DNA of 64,000 nt, taken from contig MCGO01000006.1 in NCBI GenBank assembly GCA_002104985.1, positions 248,001 through 312,000 on the forward strand, given 5' to 3'. The translations under genes were made by a program, and so were the position numbers. Source of the stretch: Rhizoclosmatium globosum (taxonomy: Eukaryota > Chytridiomycota > Chytridiomycetes > Chytridiales > Chytriomycetaceae). Below the pieces are notes generated by a model. That model saw only the letters and a list, made by a program, of their open reading frames with translations. It had not been told where the DNA came from and made no database searches. Within the stretch, counting starts at the first letter, position 1; each line of letters starts with the position of its first letter. This document shows, in pieces, positions 1 through 10,953 of the stretch.

Positions 1-967
1 TGGTAAACAATAATGAAACATATCACATACAGATACACTCTTCCAATGACAACGTCTGAAATCAGAATTTCAAAAGTGTGCAGAAAACGTGTGTATAGAG
101 TTACGCGTATTTTCTGGAGCATGACGGCTGGAGTCATTTGTGTTCCTGATTTGAGGATAAGTCCGCCGAATGCCAAGCTGTTTTCAAAACATGATTTGAT
201 TAATCATTTTCTGGAGCACTTGGATTGGCCCACTGCTTTGATTGTGTTACGTTTTCCCTTCATCTGATTATCAACAATAAAACGGAGTGTCTCCTCTTAT
301 CGGCACGCATATACGATAGGGTTATCGATATGATTAGACATATTGCACGTGGCATGGTGCAGCACTCAAATTTTGTTATCCTGGATAACACCTTATCGTC
401 AAGTCAGGGCATAAAAAGGATGAGGCAACTTCCACTGCCCCTTCAGAAAAAGTTCAAACAAGCCAAATCCCGATATCAATGATGCCATCAGTTTCCTTCT
501 CCCAAGACTCCCACTCCTCTGTTGCCATTCCATTGAAGGGAGATGAGGTTGACCAACACGATCCAAAGGGGATTTACCCGCTCTGCTGCAGATACCACAC
601 TGTGAATGCACATGGTCGCAAGTCTCAACAGTCTCTGCACACAAGATTTCATGAAGAGGGTCTCGCTGCCTCCTCTTCTGGTGCGGAAAAGCACTAAAGG
701 TGTCTTATGTCAATAGAGACACCTTGACTACAATCGGACTCTTTCCTTCAAAACATCATTATTTCAGTCGTTTAACACTATATCTCAATAATCGGCATCA
801 TTTTTCAATAAACTCCTGCATCGTTTTAAACTATTACATTTGGAACAACACTGACGCTTCTTCATTGTATCCATTCAGAACAACCCAAATAACAAGCACA
901 ATAAAAAAACAAACAACAGTAGACGCATCACCACTGATACCAAACTCAACGATGCCTGTGACAAAGA
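1..967. other. No recognisable gene
   Basis: Only short open frames on both strands, none longer than about 100 codons, none with a recognisable motif and none that continues through plausible splice sites. The stretch is AT-rich and probably intergenic. An exon of a gene lying further left cannot be excluded. Confidence 0.5.
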
Positions 968-1605
968 TCACACAAGCCCCAAGTCTATTCTTTCTTGCTT
1001 AGACATTCTGGGAGTCCGTCCCCACCAATCCGCCGACTTGATACCACAAAGACTCTTGTGACTCGGCCAAGCAAGTTTCTGACACTCCACGGAACAATAC
1101 CGAACACGATGACACCTGGCACATTTCTTGAAATCCACTCCATCGTTCACCAAATCCGGTCTCTTTTGACAATACGAGCAATCCACCTTATACCCACGTG
1201 GACGCTCCATTAATTCTACGTCAAAGAGGAGGTTTGATGGAATCACTTTCCCGAAATCTTTGTGGTATGGGTCTTCGACGTTTAGGCAGTCGCATGTGAT
1301 GATTGGGTTTCCTTGCATGGCTGCGAGGAGGTTCCGTTCATCGAATAGGGTGCGTTGTAGGTCCATGAGGAAGAATGTTGGGTCTGCAAAGAGAGCGCGG
1401 ATTCCGCCAGGTTTGTTTAGAACGGCGGTAATGAGTTTGTACATTCCATAGAATGAGGAGGAAAACTGAAAGTCATGATTCTGTAATGTTTTACAGTAAG
1501 ATACAGAATTACTGATAAGGATCGGAACTCCCATTGAATCATCCATCTGTCGAGATCATACAAGAGGGAAGTTTAAAAACTCACAAGGAATGCATCAACA
1601 GCCAT
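968..1605 (-). CDS. MYND-type zinc-finger protein
   Basis: Small protein of about 199 residues whose C-terminal half is a MYND zinc finger. The ligand pattern is visible: CSYC, then CARC, YCSVEC and finally H-x3-C (HKSLC). MYND fingers bind proline-rich partner peptides and are common in transcriptional regulators and methyltransferases; no SET domain is present here. The N-terminal 120 residues match nothing I know. Residue 1 is uncertain. The longest uninterrupted frame begins at 1546, but a 7-codon first exon (1585-1605, starting MAVDAFL) joins it in phase through a 38-nt intron (1547-1584, GTGAGT to ACAG). That intron is shorter than most here, so the start could also be 1546. It lies next to the decayed region to its right and shares no operon-like arrangement. 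Confidence 0.75.
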
Positions 1606-1975
1606 TTCCGCGAAAAAGAGGCGGGCCTCTGGAGTATAGAGTGGAGAGTCCTTTTTAGCTTGCTAAAAGCTAGAGGTGGTTTTTCTCCGTCCGGCCGTGT
1701 AGGCACCCACTTCAAACCCCGCCAAGGTCACTTTGCAAAGTCACGTGATGACTCATTTCCAATAACACATTCCTATTGGAATCATCATTGACAAACAAAA
1801 AACATAACATATGCCATAAAAAACAAAAAAAAAAAAATAGCAGCCAAATACAGAGAAACTTTACAAGTACAGTGCAACAATTTCTTCCATATCCAAAGTG
1901 TGCCAGATTGCTGGAGAAATGTATGAATACAGGTAGGGAGATTTTTCTGATGAGATGAACTTTAGCTTACACAAA
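1606..1975. other. Intergenic; 5' flank of the MYND gene
   Basis: No gene is seen. A long A-rich run lies near 1820-1840. The stretch probably holds the promoter of the minus-strand MYND gene. Confidence 0.4.
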
Positions 1976-2170
1976 CTGTCAAACTACAAACATTTGTTCT
2001 TGGCGGGATGTGTTGCCCACGCCTCCAGCACCTGTTTGGAGTTTAGGCCATTTTGTTGGACAAAGATTTTGGACCATGTGTTGACGTTGTTGCCTTCTAG
2101 GTAAAGCAGGAAATTGATATTGTTTCCAATAAAGTTTTGACTGAAGATGATCAGAATTGCTCTAATGGAT
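1976..2170 (-). pseudogene. Remnant coding tail cut by a MITE-like element
   Basis: On the minus strand an open frame of about 58 codons ends at a stop near 2000. It reads like a real C-terminus (for example LLYLEGNNVNTWSKIFVQQ, then a stop after NKCL). It has no start codon: going upstream it runs directly into the right-hand inverted-repeat element that begins at 2171. I do not recognise the family. The simplest reading is the 3' end of a gene separated from its 5' part by the insertion. Possible further pieces of the same or a related decayed gene lie at 2637-2885 and 4930-5830, all on the minus strand. Confidence 0.4.
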
Positions 2171-2608
2171 AATAGGGATGGTCAAAGTAAGGGATTTTGG
2201 ACAAGATTGAAAAGCACGAAAAGCAAACCTCTCCCTCGCTTTTCGATTCCGCGATTTGGCGTCACTTTTCAGTTTCGCGATTCGATTTCCCAATTCACCA
2301 CCAAAACCGCTAAGAAGCAGAACACTAAGAAGGAGCGATTTGAAACCTCAACTCTGACCCTCCTTGTCAACAGGTTTCGAACCGCCGCTTTTCAAAATGA
2401 TGAAACTGCGCTTTTCAAACGCCCCAATGTTTGTGTGTTTTGGACAATTTTCAAAAGTGTGAAAAGCGAAGTTTTGAAATAGCCAAAATCCCTTTCGAAC
2501 ACTCAAAAGCGGCTCCCAAAAGCAAAATTGAAAAGCGAGGGAGAGGTTCTCTTTTGGCTTTGAAAGGGATTTTGGCCATTTCAACACCCAACTTTGACTA
2601 CCCCTAAT
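2171..2608. repeat. MITE-like fold-back element, copy 1
   Basis: The ends are imperfect terminal inverted repeats: AATAGGGATGGTCAAAGT at 2171-2188 against its near complement at 2591-2608 (15 of 18 positions agree). The interior also folds back. Short words such as AAAAGCGAGGGAGAGG occur in opposite orientations in the left and right halves, and phrases meaning 'fttttgaaatggccaaaatccc' recur across the copies in degenerate form. There is no long open frame, so the element is non-autonomous. A second copy with the same ends lies at 4417-4923. I could not identify a clean target-site duplication. Confidence 0.6.
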
Positions 2609-4416
2609 GGCTGTTGCAGAATACTCCATGGAACAACTAACCAATCAAGTAATTCAGGAGCCTCTTCTCATTTGGCAGAATCTCAATGGACTGTCCACTC
2701 TTTTTTGCATTAGAAGCAAGCTCTTTCAAGCCAAGTGGCATGAGAATGTCTATCAAAGGTGGTGACAGAATACGACAAGAGATACCTGAAGGAGAAGTAC
2801 TGTCAATTAAAACTTTAAGAAAACATAAGCCTACAAACAATGCAAGAATGTGCGTCTGTCTCAGGTTTTGAGGTTGGTGCAACAACAGGCTCGAACTCTA
2901 GAACAAATTTCACTGAGACGAGGAGCTTTGATTTTTGACGTGGTTATTTCAAGTTTATATTGTGGATGTTGGTTTTGGTGATCCATCTTGATGTGGAGGG
3001 GTAGCATCAGCAATAGAAGCACTACATCCGGGATTGGGTCATCTGAAGCTTGAGTAATTTTAGTGTCTGATTCTGCTGGTGATTTTGTTTCCTCTGCGTC
3101 AAAGGAACTAATGTTGTCCTTATAGCTGGTGCCATATCTTCCAAGAGCTATTGTGCGTTTTGTCCAAAATTGGAGTTTCAAACTTTTACAGTTGTTTCAT
3201 TCTTTTCTTTGGCCTTCCTGCAAAACCTTCTCCCTCGTCCAATATGGACCTGTACCACATCATTCAGCCAGCATTGTGGTAGCAAAATGTAGAGCTATCT
3301 ATTGGTATAGCGCATGGCTGCTAGCAGGTGCAGATCTGGTTTTGGCAGAGCAGCACAGTAGTGAATCAATCCTCCAAAGAACTCTAAACTTGCAGCTTCC
3401 CAGCTGTACAGGCCAGTGCTGGAATGTGTTAACATTGCCAAAGGGCAGGAGACCACATGGTCCAAGTGCTTGGTGTTTAATATCAACACAAATGTTGAAC
3501 CATCAGCTTATCTCCGTACCTATTTCCAATATATGTCAATTATTGGATTTCACAGATTTACAAACCTTTCCATTTTTCCTTTAAGGGGAGGACTTCTTCA
3601 GTCTCTTCTGGGCAAAGGAAATTGTTTTCAAACACATTCAACTCCTTATAGCCTTCACTTTCAATTCAGAAACTTTCAATAGATATAACTATCTTATTGC
3701 AAAAGTGTAAGTATGGTTTGCATTAATATTGAATTCTACCTGATCAGTTATGTTCACATTGTCAATGACTAGTAAAAGCCATCTGGACTGAGAAGCAATC
3801 TATTAATCTAGTCTCCTATTGCAACATAGCTTGAGAAGTTTTTATGCTTGCTGGAGGCATTAGAAGATGAAGAGAATCTGCAGAGAAGGAGAAGACTCCA
3901 CCATACCTGCTAAACTTCTCTGTGGCAACTGAGAAATATGACCACAGCATCTAAGTGCAGCATCCAATACGTCATTCAAAGAAGAATCAACAGTGCTACA
4001 ACCTCACCCAGAGGCAGTTGTGGACCTGAAAATCCCAATTATTAAAATCAACAGCATGAAAGTACAAAGGAAACTGCACCATTGTAGGAGAAAGCCAGGG
4101 GCAGTTGAGCCAGGAGAGTTGTAATTGCTTAGGCAGTTGTAACGCTGACTGGCGGCTGAATAGACACAAGAGGCTGACTTGAGTGGACATACGTTTTCGA
4201 AGCTTGAACTGTCAGAACTTGATGGACAGGTTCAACAGGAATGGTGCAGTTATCATGATCTTTGCTGGCAAAAGACTATTTTGAAAGATTGGGCTGAGCG
4301 ATGGCATCAATGTGGAAGGGGTCCATAGAATGCGACATGAATCCTTTGGATGCATCAGAAATAGGTCCAGCATTTGTTTTTGATTCCTTTGAAGTGGAGG
4401 CTAAATGATCCGCGGC
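2609..4416. other. Degenerate coding debris, no intact gene
   Basis: Several minus-strand frames of 60-100 codons look once-coding but are interrupted. 2637-2885 carries a frame that follows a possible splice acceptor and reads like an exon. 4150-4390 contains a diverged second version of the same stretch (both contain an SCRIL word followed by a Pro/Leu-rich helix). 3250-3500 holds a minus-strand frame with retroelement-like character. A plus-strand frame of 151 codons (3129-3584) has no recognisable motif. I see no consistent exon chain and treat this as eroded duplicated or transposon-derived sequence. Confidence 0.4.
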
Positions 4417-4923
4417 TATTAGGGGTGGTCAAAGTTGGGTATTTTGGACTATTTTCAAAAGTGCGAAAAGCAAAGTTTTGAAATGGCCAAAATCCCCTTT
4501 TTGAATCCAAAAGAGTACCTCTCCCTCGCTTTTCAATTCCGCTTTTGGGAGCCACTTAGAGTTTTGCGATTCGATTTCGCTTTTCACCACCCAATCCGCT
4601 ATGACAAAACACCTCAAGAGGCAATGGTTCGAAACCGCATCTCTGACCTTCCCCATCTACAGGTTTCAAACCACCGCTTTTCAAGATGATGAAACTTTGC
4701 TTTTCAGGGTGAAATGGAGATGGTAAGGGACCTGCTTGGATCCACAGCCACAATGCAAGCACAGTGATTGTGGATGCGAGAAGTACGAGAGCTTGTGTTG
4801 CTCGTCCATGGGTGACAATGTATTCATCCCATAGGAGGCACAGCTTTTGGGCCAGTGTGAGTCTGTTGAAGAAAACGTCGATGTATTCCTCGTCTGTCCT
4901 ATTCCACTTTGACCAACCCTATT
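4417..4923. repeat. MITE-like element, copy 2, with coding insert
   Basis: The left end at 4417-4434 (ATTAGGGGTGGTCAAAGT) and the right end at 4906-4923 (reverse complement AATAGGGTTGGTCAAAGT, 17 of 18 identical to the left end of copy 1) define the element. Bases 4435-4700 resemble the interior of copy 1, including the words AAAAGCAAAGTTTTG and CTCTCCCTCGCTTTTC. Bases 4710-4905 do not: on the minus strand they encode a continuous stretch of about 65 residues with an acidic start (RTDEEYIDVFFNRL) and one clear membrane helix (LVLLASTITVLALWLWI). Either the element captured a gene fragment or two elements flank an old exon. Confidence 0.55.
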
Positions 4924-4929
4924 TTTGAC

Positions 4930-5830
4930 ACAGCTATATGTGACTTGCAAAAGTTGCCCTTTCCTTCACAACCAATACTAAACACCTCAACAAGTACAAT
5001 AAAATCTCCTGAAAGACACATTAATTAAAGTAATCCTTAATACTACCACTCACATTACACACTCCTCCATAAAAAGCAAATCTAAGACTTGTTTTGTCAT
5101 GAATTTAAGCTTCTCAGTAATTGTGTCAATGTGGTTAATTGTGTTTTTAACACTTTTGGAGGCAGTGTCAAGTTTTGCACAAGTAGGAGCATTACGACAA
5201 TTCTTCAGATTGGAACCTCTTTTTGGAGGATAGGTACATTTAGTCTCCACATTTATCCCATACCATTTCTGGTATAAAGCCCGATTTGAACAATTTAGGA
5301 AGTCCAATAATTTAAAGATATTGGATTTCACAAAGCTAATACATACCATATGTTCAAGAATACTTTCTGTGAATTTTTTTGCCACCTCCGTAATGTCCAC
5401 AACTGCCAATTTGACAGCCAATTCTGCCTCCATATCCATCATACTAACAAGCATTTTGTTTTCAGCCAATTCAGTTACTTTCTCTAACACTTTGATACAC
5501 TAGCAAGAGTGATTGGTCAACAACTCTGTTGTTTAACCATCAGTTAATTGATTGAAAGATCGAAATACTCACCACTCTTGGAGTCTCCTCATCTTCTCTC
5601 TTCTATTCTTCTGCTTCCTTGTCTGCTGCCTGGTCATTGATGTTTCTGTATGAAGGAACCCCATCACCCTCCCTTGACACACTGCCGCTTGTTTGATTAG
5701 TGTTGTTGTTCATTGCACTAGAGGTATTGTACGTCATTGACGCTTGCAGGGACTTTGATGTGCTGTTCACTGGGGATGATGTGCCTGGTGTCTGTGCTTA
5801 CCAATAAAACAATTCTCTTATTTCATACAC
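4930..5830 (-). pseudogene. Broken multi-exon gene, family unknown
   Basis: Minus-strand exons can be chained. An N-terminal exon near 5590-5810 is rich in Ser, Asn and Thr. An intron follows (GTGAGT to GCTAG, about 5505-5575), then the exon containing EKVTELAENKMLVSMMDME, an intron (GTATGT to CCAG, about 5265-5345), and an exon rich in Lys and Cys that ends near 5050. Another intron leads to a hydrophobic exon ending at a stop near 4937. The first exon contains an in-frame TAG, and the chain ends at the edge of the MITE-like element. The translated parts match no family I know. Because splice sites are still readable, decay or assembly errors are both possible. Confidence 0.35.
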
Positions 5831-5884
5831 AAAAAAGCAAGCTAAAAAGGTCCTAGCGGCGGCACGACGCACCTCAGTTGTCTG

Positions 5885-6060
5885 AGGTGACACGAACTAG
5901 AAAGTCCGCATAGAGCTTTCCGTTGTCACTTGTGAGCACTCGGACGGCAGATCCACAGTTAAGTTCAGTCTGTGTTCCAGAGGGAGCAACGAAGGGGTGC
6001 TTGTCGAGCAGTAGCTTCATATAGGCATTTGCACTGGTGTTCTGTTCATTTATTTGTTTA
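5885..6060 (-). pseudogene. Copia-type integrase remnant
   Basis: On the minus strand about 55 codons run up to a stop and contain SAVRVLTSDNGKLYADF, which matches the second catalytic Asp region of copia integrases (a VLRSDNGGEY-like motif). Nothing else of an element is recognisable on either side. The sequence differs from the integrase of the intact element at 36-42 kb, so it derives from another lineage. Family knowledge is from memory, and the fragment is short. Confidence 0.5.
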
Positions 6061-6313
6061 GATCAGGTAGAAGTATTCCATGGGTTGTTACAAGTTGAGC
6101 AGGAGTCATTCTTCTGGCGCTGAGAGGGCGCTGAACGTGATGACAGCCAGCCATCCTAAAGGAGGAAGTTTTCCACGAAGTTTTGTTGGTGCATCTTCTC
6201 TCCTCCTCCTTGATCATCTTTGTCCCTCATATTCATTATTTGAATATCTCATACTGTCATTCCTTCTGTTTTCTGTTCTTTCTTTCTTCTTGTTAATTTC
6301 ATCACCTCACCAA

Positions 6314-8643
6314 ATGAACACGCCACCGTCAGCAACCACACCAGCGTCATCAACGGCCATAGCACCGCACATTCCCCTAGGACCTGATGACTCAGCGAGT
6401 GTGGATCACGTGCGAGAGCGGCTTCGAATGATATCCAAGTGAGAGGATTAACAGTCCAGTGAAGAACCAACTAAACCAAATACCAAAGCAAACACTCGTC
6501 GCGCCTTCGATCCAAGTCCGTCGACGCGCTTTCCGATGTGATTTCGTCCGTTGCGTCGAGTGCGGCGTCGCAGCCACCGCCGCCGCTTCCGACGTTGACC
6601 TCAACCGATGCCGCCGCCGCCGCCCCCACACCGACAAATGCTGACAAATCACTTTCGGCTGTGGTGGCGCCGCCGTCGGCCGCGCGTGTCGCCGACCTCC
6701 TTCGAACCCTGGACGACATTGCGAAGCCGAAGCCGCTCGACCTCGCCGCATCGCCCTCGTGCGAGTGTCATGCGTTGCATCTTGCTGCAGAATCGACAAG
6801 TGGCGATCTGTCTCTGTGTCCACTCTGCCACGAACCAATCCCGCTCCTCAGGTCACTCATGTCACAGAAACTCGATGCCTTAAATTCCTTGCTTATTACC
6901 CTCTCTCAAATCGATACCGCCGCTATCAATGAAGAACAGCAGGCTCTCGAGGCGTCTTCCCTTCTTGCTCGCGTCGAAGAACTCTCTGTCCTTATTGATG
7001 CCTACCATGAAGAGTGTGATCGCCATGAATCTGATTTGGCTGTTCTCAATGAAAAGGTTAAGGACGAAGTTACGCGTCGTCTTGATTTGGAGAGGGAAAG
7101 GGATACGCTTCAGTCTGAACTCGATGAGCTACAGGTTTCCTTGTTTGAGGAGGCCAACAATTTGGTCCAGAATGAGACTCAACAGCGACACATGTTGGAG
7201 GTAAGACAATTTCAAGTTTTATGTGGATAGGGGAGAATTAGGGGAACAGTGATGGGAGAGTTAAAGTGCAGTTCGAATTCGATATTTACTCTCAGACGAA
7301 ATAACTATACTAAACACTCTGTAGGAACGAGAACAAGTGTGGAGGCTGAAGTGAAAGAGGTCAAGGATTTGCTAAAGCGAGAACAAGTGCAGTTGCGGGA
7401 ACTGAAAATCAAGATGGAGAAAGAGTATTCGTCCGTTTTGGCAGCGGAATCTGCATCAATCCATAACAAACTACAGCCTATTGAAGAGTTGCTACTCGCA
7501 GAATTCAAAGACTTTGTTGCTATTGCCGCAAATACAAAACTGGCTCGACTTCCAACACTACAATTCATGAAGAATGTGATTGAAGATGACGTGACACCTA
7601 CTCTACGTTTTGGAGGGAACCCTCGTACTTCAACACGGAAATTCTTGGATGCTGTTAGTGCCGACCTTGTAATTGTGCAAGAAATGAATCCACTTCAATT
7701 CTCGAGCTGGATGACAGCAAATCAGGCTATTAAAGACGCCATCACTGTGAGAACTGATAAAATCAATGAGGCTAGAGCTGCTGCTGCTGCATTGAGTGCT
7801 GCCGCCGATGCGCCACCTCCGTCATCTCTTGCGGGCACTATCGCACCTCAATATATACCTTCCACTATTACCCGAAGCAGAACTAATTCGGAAGTCCCAA
7901 TCACTCATCCAACCATCTCTGCCGAAACGACAGCCGCTATAACACTGATTGCAAATATCTCGGTCACATATTCTCACACTGTGTTTCAAAAGTCAATGGT
8001 TGAGCGAGTTTCTGCATGGACTTCATCAGCAAATCCGTCCGCCGCTACCACGTTGTCGGCAAATGCATCCACAACTCCTGGAGCTACACAACCTTCAACA
8101 TCTCCAACGGCACCAACCATTCAAGACCCCAAAACCGATCCATTAACTCACTTTCCCGCCTTCTTTGTCCTGCAAGGCTGCTCAACTTGCGGGCGTCAAC
8201 ACATCCCCCTTCAACACCACTTCAAAATAACAGACCCAGCCACACTCACATCAGGTGGAAGCACTCTTTCCACTCCTTCATCCGGTGAATCCATGCACGC
8301 ACCTATCCCATTACACGAAGGCTGGATCCCCATCTGCGAAAACTGCTACGACCGTCTCGAATCCGTCACGCGGTTCTACGAATTCATCCGCATGCTTCGA
8401 ACAGGCGTATATTCATCCCGTGATGTGAAAGACATGTTCGCGGAAGTAGGTGCGATGCGCAGGGATATGTTCCTTGCGCGAGTGTGTGGGGTTAGTGGAA
8501 AGGGTCTTGCTGCTGCAGGTACGAAACGGAGGGAGAGTTTGAAGCACGGTCGTGCGGGCAGCACGGGAAGTATCTTTGGGAGCGGAGGTGGGAGTTTTAG
8601 GCAGTTGGGGAGTGTGAGTCGGTTGTCGAATGAGGTTTTGTAA
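6314..8643 (+). CDS. Sec2/Rabin8-type Rab guanine nucleotide exchange factor
   Basis: Three exons: 6314-6438, 6489-7200 and about 7345-8643. The protein has a Pro/Ala-rich N-terminus, a short C-x2-C pair (LCPLCHE), then the long coiled coil typical of Sec2p/Rabin8. The signature helix ends in SLFEEANNLV, the segment known to bind and open Sec4/Rab8. After a low-complexity Ala/Ser/Thr/Pro linker, the C-terminal third carries C-x2-C, C-x2-C and FYEFIRMLRTG, matching the conserved Rabin8/GRAB C-terminal region. Role by family: activation of the exocytic Rab at secretory vesicles, and of ciliogenesis in flagellates. Splice phases agree at intron 1. At intron 2 the best-looking acceptor (7324) breaks frame, so the in-frame AG at 7343-7344 is used, or a base is missing. 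An upstream ATG in frame (6080) lies before a hydrophobic stretch that is probably untranslated. Confidence 0.85.
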
Positions 8644-8760
8644 AGATGGGATATGAAAATGGTTTTTTGAGAACTGATTCATGATAGATTAGTAATTCAA
8701 TATATGAGGTTGTTGCCAACTTCAAAAAACGGTTGCCAAAAAACTTGACGTGTCCAACCA
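8644..8760. promoter_or_regulatory. Short intergenic promoter region
   Basis: 117 bases separate the Sec2-like stop from the first ATG of the next gene on the same strand. No TATA or CCAAT box is convincing. Confidence 0.25.
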
Positions 8761-9636
8761 ATGCTTGGGTTTGGCCTCTCTTTTGATCCATATGTGGAAT
8801 TGGGCGTCGACCGGAATGTAACGCCTGAAGACTTAAAGACAGGTATGTTGTTTAAACGTAACGTTTGACGTGGTTTTAGTTGTTGACAACCTTTACTGTC
8901 AAGCGTACCGACACGCCTGTTTACGCACCGACCCCGACCAATTTCCAGCAAAAGAGAGGTCTCTTGCACAAGCAAAGTTTCGACGGTTTTATCAGCTTAT
9001 AGTGCCCTAAAAGACGTGGTTGACTCGAGCCATCAACAGCAACAACCAAGCGTCACTCCAAGCACAACCCTCACTAGACCCAGCAATAGCAAGCAACCCG
9101 ACTCAACTTCACATTCCAATAACTCTACCGACGTACCATCAGCTTCGCATTCAGATTTCCCACAGACACCTCCCCTCCAGCAACCTCACCATCCCACACC
9201 CCTCGACGACGAAGAACCCCCTCAACCAACTTGCTTCATCACTCAGAAAAACTTTTACGAGTATTACCTCACGAAGCAGAAAGCAATGTACGAAAAAGAG
9301 CTTTTTGAACAGCGCGCGTATTACGAGCAGCAGATACACGCTGCGAACCAACACATTCATGCACAAGTTCAAGAAATACAAGCATTACGGATCCGAGAGC
9401 AACAATATTTCACGCAACTGACTCAGGCTGGTGGAAGTGGGGTGGGAACTGTTGGACAAGCGTATGGATTCTGTGCGCCACAGTATTATGACACGTCGAA
9501 TCACGCGTCGTGGTTTGGTGTCATGTCGCATCAGGTACAAGCGGGACAGCAGAGACAACAAGGACAACTGGTGGATGAAGTTAAACGCGAGGCGTCTTGT
9601 GAGAAAGGAGAGAATGTTGGGACTATGAAAGAATAA
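8761..9636 (+). CDS. Degenerate J-domain protein (HPD to DPD), with one frame break
   Basis: Exon 1 (8761-8842) and exon 2 (from 8904) join in phase through a 61-nt intron and give a J-domain from residue 8: DPYVELGV, then TPEDLKTAYRHACLR, TDPDQFP and FRRFYQ. The loop that should be His-Pro-Asp reads Asp-Pro-Asp, so stimulation of an Hsp70 ATPase by the classical mechanism is doubtful. At about 8990 the frame slips by one base. The expected last helix (AYSALKD) continues in the next frame, which stays open to 9636, so one missing base is the likely cause. The tail is Gln/Ser/Pro-rich, then a predicted coiled coil rich in Tyr, Gln and Glu (about 100-150 residues from the end). It sits directly upstream of a canonical DnaJ gene on the same strand. 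It may be a J-like adaptor or a decaying duplicate. Confidence 0.6.
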
Positions 9637-9855
9637 GGGTATTTGATTGCGATATTTGGATCTATGTAATGTGTATAAAGACGACGGAATTGGAATTGTT
9701 GAAGGTTGCATTTGAGGATATGAGCGAGATGATGGGTTTCATTCAAGAAAGAAAGAAGAATAAAATGGAATGAATCTTTAATAATCTCTGTTTATATTTG
9801 GTGGAAGTAGAAAGGGGAATGAACAGAAACTTTTGGAAAAACACGTCGTATCCAA

Positions 9856-10884
9856 ATGTCGACTTTTGACGATCCATACCGCGTCCTGGGCATTAACCGC
9901 TCAGCTTCTGAGGATGAAGTCAAGAAAGGTGAGAGGGGAACTCATTTGGTTCGCTCGCGTGATCGCCTTGGTGACACGATGTACTTTCAGCATATCGCAA
10001 GGCTGCCCTGCAACACCACCCAGACAAGTGTGCACCAGAAGACAAAGAACAAGCTGAGATTCGCTTCAGAGCAATCTCAGAGGCCTACGAGATCCTGAAA
10101 GATGTGAGTTTGATGTGTTGCTTGTGTGAGTGAACTCACTAACTGTTACGCCTCCCACAGCCAACTATGAGACAACGCTACGACACCTTCGGAATGGACG
10201 GAATCAAAAACGGAGGAGCTCGACGCAGTGAAGGATCGCCGTTTGGACCTTCCTTTGGCGGATTCTCAGGCACAGCTGGTCAGCATCCGTTCTTCCATGA
10301 CCCACGATCCATCTTCGAGTAAGCTAATCAATTTTAATATTCGAAATGAATAATCTAATCTTGGTTAGGGAATTCTTCGGCGGTCGTGACCCCTTTTCTG
10401 ACTCCTTCTTCAATGATCCTTCTCATCAGACCCCTTTGGCAACAGACGCTCCTCAAACAACAATTCATCACGATCATCTCAATCGCAACAATCGGGGCCG
10501 TTCAACCATCCCTTCTTCAGCCCATTCCCTTCCATGATGCAATCCCAGTTCGGAAACTCCAGCGGTGGCGGTGGAAGCTTCACCTCCTTCCAAAGTAGCA
10601 GCAGTAGTTTTGGTGGGTTTGGAGGTGGATCCGGTGGATCTTTCAGAAGCCAATCAAGTCAAACGCAGATTATTAACGGAGAACGAACGACGAAGACCAC
10701 CATTACGGATGAGAAGGGCACGCGTGTGGAGACTGTTGTAATTGGGCGCGATGGAAAGGAAAAGAAGAGAGAAGTAATTGAGAATGACAAGGTTGTATTG
10801 AGTGTTGAGGGCGGTAATGCTGGAAACAGTAGCATGATGTTGGAAGACGGCAGCAGTAGCAGCGAGAGAAGATCGAGATACTGA
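9856..10884 (+). CDS. DNAJB-type Hsp40 co-chaperone
   Basis: Four exons: 9856-9928, 9991-10103, 10161-10318 and 10369-10884, all in phase with introns of 62, 57 and 50 nt. A full J-domain starts at residue 5 (DPYRVLGI), with the catalytic HPD intact (LQHHPDKC) and EAYEILKD closing it. Next come a Phe/Gly-rich region with GPSFGGFSG, EFFGGRDPF repeats and a Ser-rich stretch, then a C-terminal beta-rich part (TTKTTITDEKGTRVETVVI) like that of DNAJB6-type proteins. Role: recruits Hsp70 and stimulates its ATPase, suppressing aggregation. One base is missing near 10418-10423: the frame reading NDP resumes one base later as SSDPFGNRR and runs to the stop. An upstream ATG at 9833 is out of frame. Confidence 0.85.
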
Positions 10885-10953
10885 ATTTACTCATATTTAC
10901 ATTGCTTCATATTTGCTATAAAAACTTTCTTCAATACTACATTGAACGTCGCG

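Noticed and set aside
3129..3584. Plus-strand frame of 151 codons
   Set aside because: No motif, no splice context and composition typical of reverse-strand shadow; the opposite strand shows equally coding-like but retroelement-like character.
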